This document shows positions 1 through 8,216 of a stretch of 64,000 bases of DNA, one piece after another. The notes beneath the pieces were generated by a model. It saw only the letters and a list, made by a program, of their open reading frames with translations. It had not been told where the DNA came from and made no database searches. How positions within the stretch are numbered: the first letter of the stretch is position 1; each line of letters opens with the position of its first letter. The DNA is from Paludisphaera rhizosphaerae (GTDB lineage Bacteria > Planctomycetota > Planctomycetia > Isosphaerales > Isosphaeraceae), in NCBI RefSeq assembly GCF_011065895.1, contig NZ_JAALCR010000006.1, forward strand, positions 1 through 64,000, given 5' to 3'. The translations under genes were made by a program, and so were the position numbers.

Positions 1-151
1 CCCCCCTCGCGGGGGAAGGTGCCCGCGCAGCGGGCGGATGAGGGGGGATCGGTACGGCATTCGGAACGATCGATCGGACGCGCGTGCGGCGGCGGTCGTC
101 CCCCTCATCTGATCGCTCCGCGATCTGTCTTCCCCCTCCAGGGGGGAAGAC
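1..151. repeat. Paired-hairpin dispersed repeat, copy 1 (cut by window start)
   Basis: Two facing copies of one unit are seen at about 1-48 and 99-151. Each unit contains a C-run/G-run hairpin of the CCCCCT...AGGGGG type, a small GC hairpin, and the end motif GATGAGGGGGA. The two units are inverted relative to each other around a variable spacer of about 50 bases. The same arrangement occurs at 3785-3937 and inside 49264-49391. The left unit may start before the window. The right end overlaps untranslated sequence just past the stop of the small lipoprotein gene at 173. Confidence 0.75.
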
Positions 152-172
152 CGTCCGGCGGCAAGCGGTGCT

Positions 173-421
173 TCAACTGCCCGCGTGGCCGACGGCCCCC
201 GTGCTCCCGAACCCGCCTCGTGCCGAACCCCCGACCGTGGCGGTTCCGCCTCCACCGCCGCCTGTCCGGCCGCCGTGGCCGATGATTGGGTGGGTGACGT
301 GCGCGCCGTGCGAACCGCCGCCGCCTCGCTCCTCGTCGTCTTCGTCGCGCGACGAGCACCCGTAAATCCCCACAACCGAGCCGATGAACACCAGCGAGAT
401 CGCCGCCGTGGACTTCTTCAT
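173..421 (-). CDS. Small glycine-rich lipoprotein
   Basis: An 82-residue product begins MKKSTAAISLVFIGS and reaches a lipobox-type IYGC at about residues 18-21, so it is probably exported and lipidated at the cysteine. After the cysteine come an acidic stretch (SSRDEDDEE) and then a glycine-rich tail with His and Thr but no recognisable domain. The start at 421 was chosen over a longer reading to 613 because it places the signal peptide at the N-terminus and a GGGAGG-like ribosome site lies about 14 bases upstream. Small lipoproteins of this kind are common in planctomycetes; function unknown. Confidence 0.6.
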   Translation of the reverse strand: MKKSTAAISLVFIGSVVGIYGCSSRDEDDEERGGGGSHGAHVTHPIIGHGGRTGGGGGGTATVGGSARGGFGSTGAVGHAGS

Positions 422-611
422 CGAAATCGTCCAATCCGCCTCCCAGGCCCTTCGAGAGCAGCCCGCCCACGCGGACCCTTCGCGACTCTCGAGAATGATG
501 TTCGACGGCCTCCGCCCGGCATTCGGCGAAATCGACCGAATCCACCCCGGATTTTTCACCTGGGTTTTTAGGTGAATTCTCTTGCCTCGGACAAATCTCC
601 GAGTACGATTC

Positions 612-632
612 ACCTAACTTAATAAGTAAGGT
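612..632. promoter_or_regulatory. Palindromic operator, probable BlaI site
   Basis: A 21-base palindrome centred on position 622 has one mismatched pair; its core reads CCTAACTTAATAAGTAAGG. It lies 22 bases before the GTG start of the BlaI-type repressor, just before the Shine-Dalgarno AAGGAGG (641-647). BlaI/MecI repressors bind dyads of this size in their own promoters, so autoregulation is the natural inference. The AT-rich core stands out from the GC-rich surroundings. Confidence 0.6.
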
Positions 633-653
633 TATTCCCGAAGGAGGTGGGGC

Positions 654-1058
654 GTGTCCGAGTCGGAATCGGATCCGAGTCCGAGGGAGTTGGACGTTCT
701 CAAGGCGCTCTGGGAGCTGGGTTCCGGGAGCGTGCGCGAGGTGCACCGGCGGATGTGTCCCGGCGGGGAGCTGGCGTTCAACACGGTGCAGACGCTTTTG
801 CGGATCATGGAAACGAAGGGCCTGGTGCGGCATCGTGCCGAGGGGCGGACGTTCGTCTACGAGCCGACCTACGAGCGGGATCGCGTCACGTCGCGGCTGC
901 TGGATCGGGTGTTCGACGGGGCTCTCGATCAGGTCGTCCTCAGCCTCTTGCAGGTGAAGGACGCCAGCGAGGCCGAGCTGCGCGAGCTGGAAAAGCTCAT
1001 CGCCGAGGCGAGGAAGCGGAAGGCGTCGGGAGGTGGTGCGAAGAAGGAGGGCCGTTGA
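654..1058 (+). CDS. BlaI/MecI/CopY family transcriptional repressor
   Basis: The 134-residue protein matches the BlaI/MecI family in length and layout: a winged helix at about residues 10-75 (LTPREL-like ELDVLKALWELGSGSVREVH, then NTVQTLLRIMETKGLVRH) followed by a C-terminal dimerisation helix ending in a basic tail. The start is GTG at 654 with a strong AAGGAGG seven bases upstream. In the classical system the repressor is cleaved after the partner sensor BlaR1 detects a cell-wall signal; the partner gene begins one base after this stop codon. The palindrome at 612-632 is the likely operator. The true inducer here is unknown; in planctomycetes such pairs are numerous and not necessarily linked to beta-lactam resistance. 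Confidence 0.85.
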   Translation: MSESESDPSPRELDVLKALWELGSGSVREVHRRMCPGGELAFNTVQTLLRIMETKGLVRHRAEGRTFVYEPTYERDRVTSRLLDRVFDGALDQVVLSLLQVKDASEAELRELEKLIAEARKRKASGGGAKKEGR

Positions 1059-1059
1059 G

Positions 1060-3744
1060 ATGGACTGGTACAGCCTGGTCTCGGGAAGGCTCGTGGACGC
1101 GGCCGTCGGGGGGCTGATCGTCCTTGTGGTCGGGAGTCTGGCGGCGAGGCTCTCGCATCAGCCGGTCCGGCGCGTCCGGATCGTGCTGCTGACGCTGCTG
1201 GGAGCGGCCGTCGTGCCGTTCCTGGATCGGTTGCCGGTCGCGCCGCGATGGTCGGTCGGCGTCCTGCCCGCGCCGGCGATCGCGGAACCGAGAGCGACGC
1301 CCCCTGCCCCGCCGGCCCTGCCCTTGGTGGCGACCCGCGTGCCGATGGCGACGGCGGAGATTGGGAATCGCGTGGTCGCGACTCATCGGAACGAGGCGAA
1401 GCCCGAACCCGAGCGCCCGGCGGTCGAGGCTCGAGGCTGGGCAATGCCGTCGATCGGTTCGCTGATGGTCGCCGGGTATGCCGCGGCGGCGGCCGGATTG
1501 GCCGCGTGGTGGTTGTTGGGACAGGCCGCCTTCTGGCGAGTCGTCCGCGCGGCGAGGCCGGCGTCGGAGAAGGTTCGCGACGTCTTCCTGGAGATTGCGG
1601 GACCGGCGGGGCGTCGGGTTCGGCTGCTGGAGAGCGACCAGGTCGACCTGCCGTTCACGAACACCTGGATCCATCCGGTGATCCTGCTGCCGGCCGGCCT
1701 GTGCGACGGCCGCGAAGTCGAGACGCTCCGCTACGCCCTGGCGCACGAGTGGTCGCACGTGGAACGCAGGGATTCGTGGGCGTGGACGCTCGCGATGCTC
1801 TCGGGGATGGTTCTGTTCTACCAGCCCCTGTTCTGGTGGCTGCGGCGACAGCTTCGCCTCGGCCAGGATTTTCTCGCGGACGCCCGCGCCGCCGAGGTGG
1901 GCTCGGCGGAGGACTACGCGGCGTTCCTCGTCCGACTCGCGCGGTCGAAGCAGGCCGGGCCGACGTGGCCCGCGCTGGGGATCGGCGACCGCCGATCGAA
2001 CCTCCACAGGAGGGTTCTCATGCTGGTGCAATCGCAACCGCTGGAGAAGCGCTGCCGGCCCGCCTGGAACGCGGCCGTCGCGCTGCCATCGATCGTCGTC
2101 GTCCTCATCGCGTCGGGCCTGCGCCTCGACGCCGCCCCACCCGCGAAGGAGGAGGCCGCCGTGCAAGACGCCGCCAAGCCGGCTGGCGAGACCCTGCACT
2201 ACAAGGGAACCGTCAGAGACAAGGACACCGGCAAGCCGATCGCCGGGGCCGCGGTGACCGTCCGCCGATCGGACAGTTTGTACCTCGAGAACCGGGTGAT
2301 TGAGGAATCTCGTCACACGACGGCGGCGGACGGGACTTATGAATTCACGATCCCTCCCGAGCAGACGGCCGTGCCCCGGCTCCGAATCGAGTTGGACGTC
2401 TCACACCCGGACTACGCAACCCGCGAGGGATTCGGTTACGCCCTGGGCGTGATCCGCAAGAACGAGAAACTCGGCGAGCAGCCCTTCTTTGAGTCATTCG
2501 AGCTGCGCCCGGCGAAGCCGATCATGGGGAAGGTCGAGACTCCCGAGGGAAAGCCCGCATCCGGTGTCGAGGTTCAGGCCTTCTCCAAGGTTGAGAACCT
2601 GCCGGGAGACGAGTATGAGTACGGTTCTTTCTCAAAGACGAAGACGGATGCGGACGGGTTGTTCCGCCTGCCGATCACAACGCCGGGCTCAGGGGTTTTC
2701 TGGATTTTGCCGACGACGTCCGCCCCGGAGACGCACGTCCTTGCGGATGGTCGGCGCGGCGATCTGGGAACGTTCCGCCTCAAGCCGGGCGTTCGATTGA
2801 GCGGGAAGTCGCTGGACGTCGAAGGCAAGCCAAAGCCCGGCGTGCTGGTGGAGATCCGCCGCATTTACAGCGACGAGCCCGGCGTTGACGTCCTCGGGCG
2901 ACTCGGGGTCGGCGAATACATCCGCAAGATCGTGGAGACGGACGCCGAGGGGCGGTTTGTATCCGAGCCCTTGCCTCTCGGGGTGTACAGGGTGAGGCTC
3001 ACGGACATGGACGATCGTGGGGGGCGTTCGGCGGGATCGAAGCGGAGGGAATCCCCGGGGCCGTATCCTCACTTGGTCGTGTACGTCAAGAAGGGAGAGA
3101 CGCCGACGCCGGTCGAGCTCCGGGAGACGCCGTCCGTGATTCTCGAAGGGGGATGGTTCGACAGCAAGGGCCGGCCCAGAGCCGGATGGCCGAGCATGGT
3201 CGGCGGTTCGCTCGACGGCCTTCCCTGGTACGACGAGACGCAACCAGACGCCCAGGGCCGATTCTCGATGAGGCTTCCTCGCGGTCTGTTGGGAAGCACA
3301 CTTTTTCTCACTCTGACGGAAGACGCCGCCGCGCGGCACCGGGCCGGCAAGGACGCTCCGCTGCTCGAAGGCGATGAGATCAGGATGGGGAGGCTCGATC
3401 GTGATGTGAAGGGTATTGAGATCATTCGCTACAAAGCGCCGGTGATCGTCATCCACGCCGTCACGAAGGATGGCAAGCAGATCAGCGGCTTTCAGGCCGA
3501 CGTGGTGTATACAGGCGAGGCTGGGCTCGGAAGCCACATGGTCGGTCTCGCAGGACACGGCAAGACGTTCGAGAAGGGGATCGAGGACAAACGGAACGAC
3601 GGTCGTTATCGCACCTTCCAACTGCTGCCCGATCGCGAGGTGAAAATCCGCGTGACAGCCGAGGGCTTCGCGCCGGCGGAGCGGACGATGAAGCTGGCCG
3701 AGGGTGTGACGGAGGAGGCGAACTTCGTGCTGGAGCCGAGGTGA
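1060..3744 (+). CDS. BlaR1-type M56 membrane metallopeptidase with carboxypeptidase-regulatory-like repeats
   Basis: The 894-residue protein has membrane segments at about residues 12-30, 40-56, 144-163 and 245-265, and a zinc-protease motif HEWSH at 229-233, typical of M56/BlaR1 sensors. A further hydrophobic segment near 338-356 leads into an extracytoplasmic part of about 530 residues. That part begins with a transthyretin-like fold (GTVRDKDTGKPIAGAAVTV) and continues with several similar beta-rich repeats instead of the penicillin-binding domain of classical BlaR1. The ATG at 1060 is one base after the repressor stop, so the two are co-translated. The protein probably senses an outside signal and cleaves the repressor; the ligand is unknown. 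Confidence 0.8.
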   Translation: MDWYSLVSGRLVDAAVGGLIVLVVGSLAARLSHQPVRRVRIVLLTLLGAAVVPFLDRLPVAPRWSVGVLPAPAIAEPRATPPAPPALPLVATRVPMATAEIGNRVVATHRNEAKPEPERPAVEARGWAMPSIGSLMVAGYAAAAAGLAAWWLLGQAAFWRVVRAARPASEKVRDVFLEIAGPAGRRVRLLESDQVDLPFTNTWIHPVILLPAGLCDGREVETLRYALAHEWSHVERRDSWAWTLAMLSGMVLFYQPLFWWLRRQLRLGQDFLADARAAEVGSAEDYAAFLVRLARSKQAGPTWPALGIGDRRSNLHRRVLMLVQSQPLEKRCRPAWNAAVALPSIVVVLIASGLRLDAAPPAKEEAAVQDAAKPAGETLHYKGTVRDKDTGKPIAGAAVTVRRSDSLYLENRVIEESRHTTAADGTYEFTIPPEQTAVPRLRIELDVSHPDYATREGFGYALGVIRKNEKLGEQPFFESFELRPAKPIMGKVETPEGKPASGVEVQAFSKVENLPGDEYEYGSFSKTKTDADGLFRLPITTPGSGVFWILPTTSAPETHVLADGRRGDLGTFRLKPGVRLSGKSLDVEGKPKPGVLVEIRRIYSDEPGVDVLGRLGVGEYIRKIVETDAEGRFVSEPLPLGVYRVRLTDMDDRGGRSAGSKRRESPGPYPHLVVYVKKGETPTPVELRETPSVILEGGWFDSKGRPRAGWPSMVGGSLDGLPWYDETQPDAQGRFSMRLPRGLLGSTLFLTLTEDAAARHRAGKDAPLLEGDEIRMGRLDRDVKGIEIIRYKAPVIVIHAVTKDGKQISGFQADVVYTGEAGLGSHMVGLAGHGKTFEKGIEDKRNDGRYRTFQLLPDREVKIRVTAEGFAPAERTMKLAEGVTEEANFVLEPR

Positions 3745-3784
3745 GGCGACGGCCGCGCCGATCGGGTATCTTCGAACGGAACTT

Positions 3785-3937
3785 GTCTTCCCCCCTGGAG
3801 GGGGAAGACAGACCCCGCAGGGGTCAGATGAGGGGGACGACCGCGTCGGACGTGCATCCGACGTTCGCTGCGAGACGCATCGCCGATCTCCCCCTCATCC
3901 GGCCCTTCGGGCCACCTTCCCCCTCCAGGGGGGAAGG
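3785..3937. repeat. Paired-hairpin dispersed repeat, copy 2
   Basis: Complete copy of the paired unit. The left unit (3785-3838) has the hairpin CTTCCCCCCTGGAGGGGGAA, a second hairpin GACCCCGCAGGGGTC, and GATGAGGGGGA; the right unit (3889-3937) is its inverted counterpart with GGCCCTTCGGGCC as the second hairpin. The 50-base spacer contains its own stem, CGTCGGA facing TCCGACG. It fills most of the gap between the BlaR1 gene and the oxidoreductase. It may act as a transcription end but has no T-run. Confidence 0.8.
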
Positions 3938-4002
3938 CCGTGGCGAGGACCTCTTCAGGACCTCTGACGGTCAGCGGCTTTCGAAATGGCGAGGCGACGA
4001 GC

Positions 4003-4986
4003 ATGGGCCTGCGATGGGGTTTGTTGAGCTGCGCGAGGATCTGTCGGCGGGGGCTGATCCCGGGGATCCGAGCGTCGGAGACCGGCACGCTGGCGGCGCT
4101 GGCGAGTCGCGACGGCAGCCAGGCGAAGGCCTGGGCGGATGAGTTCGAGATTCCGAGGGCGTACGGCTCATACGATGCGCTGCTCGCCGACCCGGAGGTC
4201 GACGCCGTCTACGTCCCGCTCCCCAACGAGCTGCACAAACCCTGGGTCGAACGCGCGGCCGACGCCGGCAAGCACGTCCTCTGCGAGAAGCCCCTGGCGC
4301 TGAACGCCGACGAGGCGGCGGCGATGGTCGAGTACTGCCGATCGCGCAAGGTCCTGCTGATGGAAGCCTTCATGTGGCGGCATCATCCCCGGACGCTGGC
4401 CGTCAAGAAGCTCGTCGATGAGGGGAAGATCGGCGAGTTGCGCCTGATCCGCTCGTCGTTCTCGTTCCCGATCGACCCGGGGGACTGGCGGCTCGACTCC
4501 AATCGCGGCGGGGGCGCTTTGTGGGACGTCGGCTGCTACGGCGTGAACGCGGCGCGGCTGTTCGCGGGGGACGAACCGGAGCAGATCCAGGCGGCGGCTC
4601 ATATGAAGGGGGGCGTCGACATGAGCCTCGCCGCCGTGATGGAATTCCCCAACGGCGTGTTGGCCTCGGTCGATTGCAGCTTCGAGCAGCCCTTCCGCTG
4701 CTGGTGCGAGATCGTCGGCACGCGCGGCGTGATCGAGATCCCCGACGCCTACCTGCCGCCCGCCTCCGGCCCGATCGCAACGCTTCGGACGATGGCCGAG
4801 CCCTCGGACGTCGGCGCGGGTGACGATCGCATCGAGACCCTCACCTTTACCGACGTCAACCAGTACGCCGCGATGGTCGACGCCTTCGGCAGGTCGGTCG
4901 CCGCCGGCCGGCTGGAAGCCCCCGCCGAGGATGGTCTCCTGCAGATGAAGACCCTCGACGCGATCCTCCGCTCGGCCGGCGGCTGA
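4003..4986 (+). CDS. Gfo/Idh/MocA family NAD(P)-dependent oxidoreductase
   Basis: The 327-residue protein has an N-terminal Rossmann fold starting RWGLLSCARICRR, which resembles the dihydrodiol-dehydrogenase branch where a serine replaces the first glycine of GxGxxG. The family signature CEKPLALNADEA sits near residues 92-103, followed by the C-terminal substrate domain with MEAFMWRHHP and GGGALWDVGCYGVNAAR. The start at 4003 fits a GAGG site upstream and removes a non-conserved extension. Family members oxidise or reduce sugars, inositols or related alcohols; the substrate cannot be told from sequence. It stands alone between the dispersed repeat and the convergent efflux pump gene, whose stop is 9 bases away. 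Confidence 0.88.
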   Translation: MGLRWGLLSCARICRRGLIPGIRASETGTLAALASRDGSQAKAWADEFEIPRAYGSYDALLADPEVDAVYVPLPNELHKPWVERAADAGKHVLCEKPLALNADEAAAMVEYCRSRKVLLMEAFMWRHHPRTLAVKKLVDEGKIGELRLIRSSFSFPIDPGDWRLDSNRGGGALWDVGCYGVNAARLFAGDEPEQIQAAAHMKGGVDMSLAAVMEFPNGVLASVDCSFEQPFRCWCEIVGTRGVIEIPDAYLPPASGPIATLRTMAEPSDVGAGDDRIETLTFTDVNQYAAMVDAFGRSVAAGRLEAPAEDGLLQMKTLDAILRSAGG

Positions 4987-4994
4987 CGAGGTCA

Positions 4995-7900
4995 TCAGAC
5001 TCCGACGGCTTCCAGGGCCGGGGGCGAGACGTGCTCGCCTTCGGCCTTTTCAACTTCATGATGCGGCCGGGACTTCCGCAGCCGGTTCGAGATCCCTCGG
5101 AGGATCACGTAGAAGGCCGGCGTAAGGAAGAGGCCGAAGAACGTCACGCCCAGCATGCCGCTGAAGACGGCCGTTCCCAGGACCTGTCGCATTTCGAAGC
5201 CCGGCCCGACCGCCCTGGCGAGCGGCACCACGCCCAGGATGAACGCGAACGAGGTCATGATGATCGGCCGCAAGCGCAGGCGGCAGGCCTCCACGGCGGC
5301 GGCGATCGGGCTCAGGTGCTCTTCTTCCTCCTGTTGCTTGGCGAACTCGACGATCAAGACGGCGTTCTTGGCCGCCAGGCCGATGAGGACGACGAAGCTG
5401 ATCTGGGTGATGAGGTTGTCGTCCATGCCGCGGGCCCACACGCCGCCGAGGGCGAACGGCAGGCAGACCGGGGCGATGAGGATGATCGCCAGCGGGAGCG
5501 CCCAACTCTCGAACTCGGCCGCGTGGACGAGGAACACGAACAGCACGCAGAGCGGGAAGATGTAGAGCGCGGAATTCCCCGCGAGCTTCTCCTGGTAGGC
5601 GATGTCGGTCCACTCGATCCCCATGCCCTGCGGCAGCACCTCCTTCGCCAGCCGTTCGATCGTCTCGATCGCCTGGCCCGAGCTGTAGCCGGGGGCCGTG
5701 TCGCCCTGGACCTCGGACGAGGGGAACATGTTGTACCGGACCACGCGCTCCGGGCCGGTCTCCCACCGGACGTCCACGACCGAGCCCAGCGGGACCATCT
5801 CGCCGGCCGCGTTCCGCGTTTTGAGCTGGCCGATGTCCTCGTCGGCGTCTCGGAACGATTCCTCGGCCTGGGTCCGCACCTGGAACGTCCGGCCGAATCG
5901 GTTGAAGTCGTTGACGTACGACGAGCCGAGGTTCGACTGGAGCGCGTCGAAGATGTTCTGGATCGGCACGTCGAGCATCTGGGCCTTCACCCGGTCGACG
6001 TCGGCGAAGAGCTGCGGCGTGTTCGCGCCGTAGATCGAGAAGACGCCGGCCAGCGCGGGCTCCTTGCGAGCGGCCGCCAGGAATTCCTGGGTCGCGTCGT
6101 GGAGCGCCCTGGCGCCGTAGCCTTTGCGGTCCTGGATCAGGAACTTGTAGCCGCCGGACGTCCCCAGACCCTGCACCGGCGGCGCGGGGATGACGAAGAC
6201 GTTGGCGTCCGGGATCTGCATCAGTTCGCGCTGGATGTTCGGCAGCTCGGCCAGGATGTTCGGCTGGTCGTGGGCGTGCTCGCGCTCGTGCGGCAGGCGA
6301 GGGCCGAAAAAGACGACCGCCGCGGCCGGGTTGTTCGACCGTGCCGCTCCCGAATAGCCGACGAACTCGACGGTGTGCCCCACGACCGGGTTCTTGCGGA
6401 CGATCTCGCTCACGCGACGGACGACGGCGTCGGTCCGGGACAGCGACGCGCCGTCGGGCAACTGGACCACCGTGATCAGGTAACCCTTGTCCTGCCGGGG
6501 GATGAAGCCCGTCGGCACCGCCTTGAAGCCGTAGAACGTCATGGCGATCAGCGCCCCGTAGACGAGCACCGGGATCGCCAGCCGTCGCAGCAGCCAGCCG
6601 ACCGTCGCGGCGTAGCGGCCGGCCACGCGCTCGAACGTCCGGTTGAACGCCCGGAAGAACCAGCCGAAGGCCAGATCCCAGAGGCGGCCGAGTCGTCCCT
6701 GCTTGGCCCCGTGCGGCGGCAAGAGGATCGCGCACAGGGCCGGGCTGAGCGTCAGCGAGACGAACGCCGAGATCAGGGTCGAGGTCGCGATCGTGAGCGC
6801 GAACTGGCGATAGAACTGGCCGCTGATCCCCGCGATGAACGCCGTGGGGACGAACACGGCCGAGAGCCCGAAGGCGATGGCGATGACCGCGGCGGTCGCC
6901 TCGTCCATCGCCTTGTGGGCGGCCTCGCGGGGCGAGAGCCCGGCGGCGATGTGCCGTTCGACGTTCTCCACCACCACGATGGCGTCGTCGACCACGATGC
7001 CGATGGCCAGCACCAGGCCGAACAGCGACAGCATGTTGAGCGAGAACCCGAACGCCGACATCGCCGCGAACGTCCCCACCAGCGAGACCGGGATCGCCAG
7101 CAGCGGAATCAAGGTCGCCCGCCAGTTCTGGAGGAAGACCAGCACCACGATCACGACCAGCACCGCCGCCTCGTAGAGCGTGTGGATCACGGAGTCGATC
7201 GACTCGCGGACGAACACGGTCGGGTTGTAGGCGATCTTGTAGCTCATCCCTTCGGGGAAGTCCCTGGAGAGCCGCTCGATGGTTTCTTGAAGCGTCTGGG
7301 CGGTCGCCAGCGCGTTCGAGCCGGGGAGCTGCGTGATTGCCATGCCGACGCCGACCTCGCCGTCGACGTAGCCGTTGATCGAGTAGTCGCGGGCCCCCAG
7401 CTCGATCCGGGCGACGTCTCCGACGCGGACGATCCGGCCTTCTTCGCCCGTCTTGACCACGATGTCGTTGAACTGCTCGGGCTCAAGCAGCCGCCCCAGC
7501 GTCTTCACCGTGAGCTGATATTCCCCCGTGGTCGATTGCGGCGCCTGACCGATCACGCCCGAAGCCGCCTGGATGTTCTGGTTCTGGATCGCGCGGATGA
7601 CGTCGGACGGGATCAGCGAGAGGTGCGAGAGCCGCTCCGGGTCGAGCCAGATCCGCATGCTGTATTCACGCAGGCCCGGCATGTTGATCGAGCCCACGCC
7701 CTCGACCCGCGCCAGGGCGTCGCGCACCTGGATGACGGCGTAGTTGCTCAGGTAGAGCTGATCGAACCGGTTGTCGGGCGAGACCAGGTGGATGACCATC
7801 AGGATGTCCGGAGACGACTTGATCGTCGTGACGCCCTGGCGGCGGACCTCTTCAGGCAGGCGCGGCTCGGCGGTCGACACTCGGTTCTGGACGAGCACCT

Positions 7901-8216
7901 GGGCGTTGTCGAGGTCGGTCCCCAGCTTGAAGGTGACGGTCAGCTCCATCTGGCCGTCGACCGTGCACTGCGAGGACATGTAGAGCATGTCCTCCACGCC
8001 GTTGACCTCCTGCTCGATGGGCGTGGCGACGGTCTCGGCGATGACCTCCGGAGAGGCCCCCGGATAGCTCGCCCGGACGATGACCGTCGGCGGGACGACG
8101 TCCGGATACTGGGCCGCCGGCAGCGTCAGGTAGGAGATCGCCCCGAAGATCGTGATGACCAACGAGACGACCGCAGCGAATATCGGCCGGTCGATGAAGA
8201 AGTGGGCGATCCTCAC
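4995..8216 (-). CDS. RND efflux pump, HAE1/AcrB-type inner-membrane permease
   Basis: The 1073-residue product matches AcrB-class transporters in length. It starts with IDRPIFAAVVSLVITIFGAI (first membrane helix), has two large periplasmic loops, and carries the proton-relay signatures: the twin Asp in IGIVVDDAIVVVENV on helix 4 and the Lys in LAAKNAVLIVEFA on helix 10. Twelve membrane helices are expected. It would work as a trimer with the membrane-fusion lipoprotein encoded immediately upstream (ATGA overlap at 8213-8216) to expel hydrophobic drugs or solvents. No outer-membrane TolC-type gene is present in this window. The operon is probably repressed by the MarR gene upstream. Confidence 0.95.
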   Translation of the reverse strand: MRIAHFFIDRPIFAAVVSLVITIFGAISYLTLPAAQYPDVVPPTVIVRASYPGASPEVIAETVATPIEQEVNGVEDMLYMSSQCTVDGQMELTVTFKLGTDLDNAQVLVQNRVSTAEPRLPEEVRRQGVTTIKSSPDILMVIHLVSPDNRFDQLYLSNYAVIQVRDALARVEGVGSINMPGLREYSMRIWLDPERLSHLSLIPSDVIRAIQNQNIQAASGVIGQAPQSTTGEYQLTVKTLGRLLEPEQFNDIVVKTGEEGRIVRVGDVARIELGARDYSINGYVDGEVGVGMAITQLPGSNALATAQTLQETIERLSRDFPEGMSYKIAYNPTVFVRESIDSVIHTLYEAAVLVVIVVLVFLQNWRATLIPLLAIPVSLVGTFAAMSAFGFSLNMLSLFGLVLAIGIVVDDAIVVVENVERHIAAGLSPREAAHKAMDEATAAVIAIAFGLSAVFVPTAFIAGISGQFYRQFALTIATSTLISAFVSLTLSPALCAILLPPHGAKQGRLGRLWDLAFGWFFRAFNRTFERVAGRYAATVGWLLRRLAIPVLVYGALIAMTFYGFKAVPTGFIPRQDKGYLITVVQLPDGASLSRTDAVVRRVSEIVRKNPVVGHTVEFVGYSGAARSNNPAAAVVFFGPRLPHEREHAHDQPNILAELPNIQRELMQIPDANVFVIPAPPVQGLGTSGGYKFLIQDRKGYGARALHDATQEFLAAARKEPALAGVFSIYGANTPQLFADVDRVKAQMLDVPIQNIFDALQSNLGSSYVNDFNRFGRTFQVRTQAEESFRDADEDIGQLKTRNAAGEMVPLGSVVDVRWETGPERVVRYNMFPSSEVQGDTAPGYSSGQAIETIERLAKEVLPQGMGIEWTDIAYQEKLAGNSALYIFPLCVLFVFLVHAAEFESWALPLAIILIAPVCLPFALGGVWARGMDDNLITQISFVVLIGLAAKNAVLIVEFAKQQEEEEHLSPIAAAVEACRLRLRPIIMTSFAFILGVVPLARAVGPGFEMRQVLGTAVFSGMLGVTFFGLFLTPAFYVILRGISNRLRKSRPHHEVEKAEGEHVSPPALEAVGV

